5,339 nucleotides of DNA, from the NCBI GenBank assembly GCA_023262645.1, contig JALRAA010000131.1, positions 1 through 5,339 of the forward strand, read 5' to 3'. Within the stretch, counting starts at the first letter, position 1, and each line of letters begins with the position of its first letter. Shown here piece after piece: positions 4,516-5,339 of the stretch. A program made the translations under genes and the position numbers. The notes below the pieces were generated by a model. The model ran no database searches. It was not told where the DNA came from and saw only the letters and a list, made by a program, of their open reading frames with translations. The DNA is from Burkholderiaceae bacterium (GTDB lineage Bacteria; Pseudomonadota; Gammaproteobacteria; Burkholderiales; Burkholderiaceae_C).

Positions 4516-5339
4516 ATGACGGCAAATCAGTCTGCACAACATCCGCATATTCTTGCGCTGGCTCAGCAAACCTTGCGCATTGAAGCGCAAGCCATCGAGC
4601 GAGTGCAATCGAACCTGGGCGATGCGTTTGTGCAAGCCGTGCAAGCCGTTTTGTCGGTCAAGGGCCGCGTTGTTGTGATGGGCATGGGCAAAAGCGGGCA
4701 TATCGGTCGCAAAATCGCGGCCACGTTCGCCTCAACCGGCACGCCTGCATTTTTTGTGCATCCCGCCGAAGCCAGCCACGGTGATTTGGGCATGGTCACG
4801 CGAGACGATTTGGTGATTGCTTTGTCCAACAGCGGCGAAAGCGAAGAGTTGTCGGCGATATTGCCGCTCATCAAACGCCAAGGCGTCATGTTGGTGGCCA
4901 TCACCGGCAATAGCCAATCGACCTTGGCCCAATATGCCAGTTGTGTCTTGGACAGCAGCGTAGAAAAAGAAGCCTGTCCAATGAACTTGGCTCCTACGGC
5001 CAGTACCACGGCGCAATTGGCGTTGGGAGATGCGTTGGCGGTCGCGGTGCTCGACGCACGAGGATTCAAATCGGACGACTTTGCGCGCTCTCACCCGGGC
5101 GGCAGTTTGGGCAGAAGGCTGCTCACCCATGTGGCCGATGTGATGCGAACCGGTGACAATATCCCCATGGTGTCGCCCGATGCAGGGTTGTCGCAGTTGA
5201 TGCGTGAAATGTCGCAAAAAGGCTTAGGTGCCACGGCCGTGGTGGACGCTGAGCAGCGCGTGCTGGGCATCTTCACTGACGGCGATTTGCGGCGCTTGAT
5301 TGAAAAAGGCATGGATTTGCGCGAGCTGCGCGCGGCAGA
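4516..5339 (+). CDS. kdsD: D-arabinose 5-phosphate isomerase KdsD/KpsF (3'-truncated by window edge)
   Basis: KdsD interconverts ribulose 5-phosphate and arabinose 5-phosphate, the first step of Kdo synthesis for lipopolysaccharide. The visible 274 residues include the SIS sugar-isomerase domain (about 38-180) with VVVMGMGKSGHIGRKIAATF (52-71), HPAEASHGDLGM (82-93), LSNSGESEEL (103-112) and EKEACPMNLAPTAS (150-163). The ARSHPGGSLGRRLL hinge (190-203) follows, then a first CBS module (about 207-265) with ATAVVDAEQRVLGIFTDGDLRR. The four active-site residues I recall for E. coli KdsD are all present at the same numbers: K59, E111, E152 and H193. The second CBS module and stop lie beyond the window; full length should be about 325-335 residues. 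The ATG at 4516 has AGG at 4507-4509. GutQ or capsule-linked KpsF paralogues are the alternatives. Spacing to mnmE is 41 bp, with only a weak CATAAT (-10-like, 4501-4506) in the gap. Confidence 0.94.
   Translation, partial: MTANQSAQHPHILALAQQTLRIEAQAIERVQSNLGDAFVQAVQAVLSVKGRVVVMGMGKSGHIGRKIAATFASTGTPAFFVHPAEASHGDLGMVTRDDLVIALSNSGESEELSAILPLIKRQGVMLVAITGNSQSTLAQYASCVLDSSVEKEACPMNLAPTASTTAQLALGDALAVAVLDARGFKSDDFARSHPGGSLGRRLLTHVADVMRTGDNIPMVSPDAGLSQLMREMSQKGLGATAVVDAEQRVLGIFTDGDLRRLIEKGMDLRELRAA

Overview
The window holds the dnaA-rpmH side of a bacterial chromosomal replication-origin neighbourhood. I see six genes. A 5'-truncated window edge carries the start of dnaA on the minus strand. Running away from it on the plus strand are rpmH, rnpA, yidD, yidC, mnmE and the first part of kdsD. 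The protein sequences point to a Gram-negative betaproteobacterium of the order Burkholderiales. The YidC start (MNDMRRTILWVIFGFSLLLL), the YidC membrane core and the DnaA start (LPEQQFNTWIRPL) look most like Comamonadaceae. This placement is recalled family knowledge, not a database search.

Layout. Positions 1-247 encode the first 82 residues of DnaA (minus strand). Positions 248-498 are non-coding and look like a divergent control region and candidate oriC. They hold one perfect DnaA box, one box with a single mismatch, a 12-bp palindrome made of two box-like halves, an AT-rich stretch, and a plausible sigma70 promoter for each flanking gene. In both promoters the -35 hexamer lies inside a DnaA-box or box-like sequence. 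rpmH (L34) is followed by a GC-rich hairpin and then rnpA (RNase P protein). rnpA overlaps yidD by 8 bp and yidD overlaps yidC by 4 bp (ATGA), so the three are probably translationally coupled. mnmE follows yidC after 30 bp and kdsD follows mnmE after 41 bp. kdsD runs off the right edge inside its CBS region.

How the genes work together. rpmH feeds ribosome assembly, rnpA supplies the protein part of the tRNA 5'-processing enzyme, yidD and yidC serve inner-membrane protein insertion, and mnmE modifies the tRNA wobble uridine. This is a conserved growth-related cluster. kdsD starts the Kdo branch of lipopolysaccharide synthesis and probably marks the start of a separate envelope operon.

I find no mobile element, CRISPR array, tRNA or rRNA, and no undescribed system. 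The most useful second-look items are the symmetric DnaA-box/promoter arrangement, a sharp change in base composition and codon use inside yidC near position 2040, and a two-residue lengthening of switch II in MnmE.
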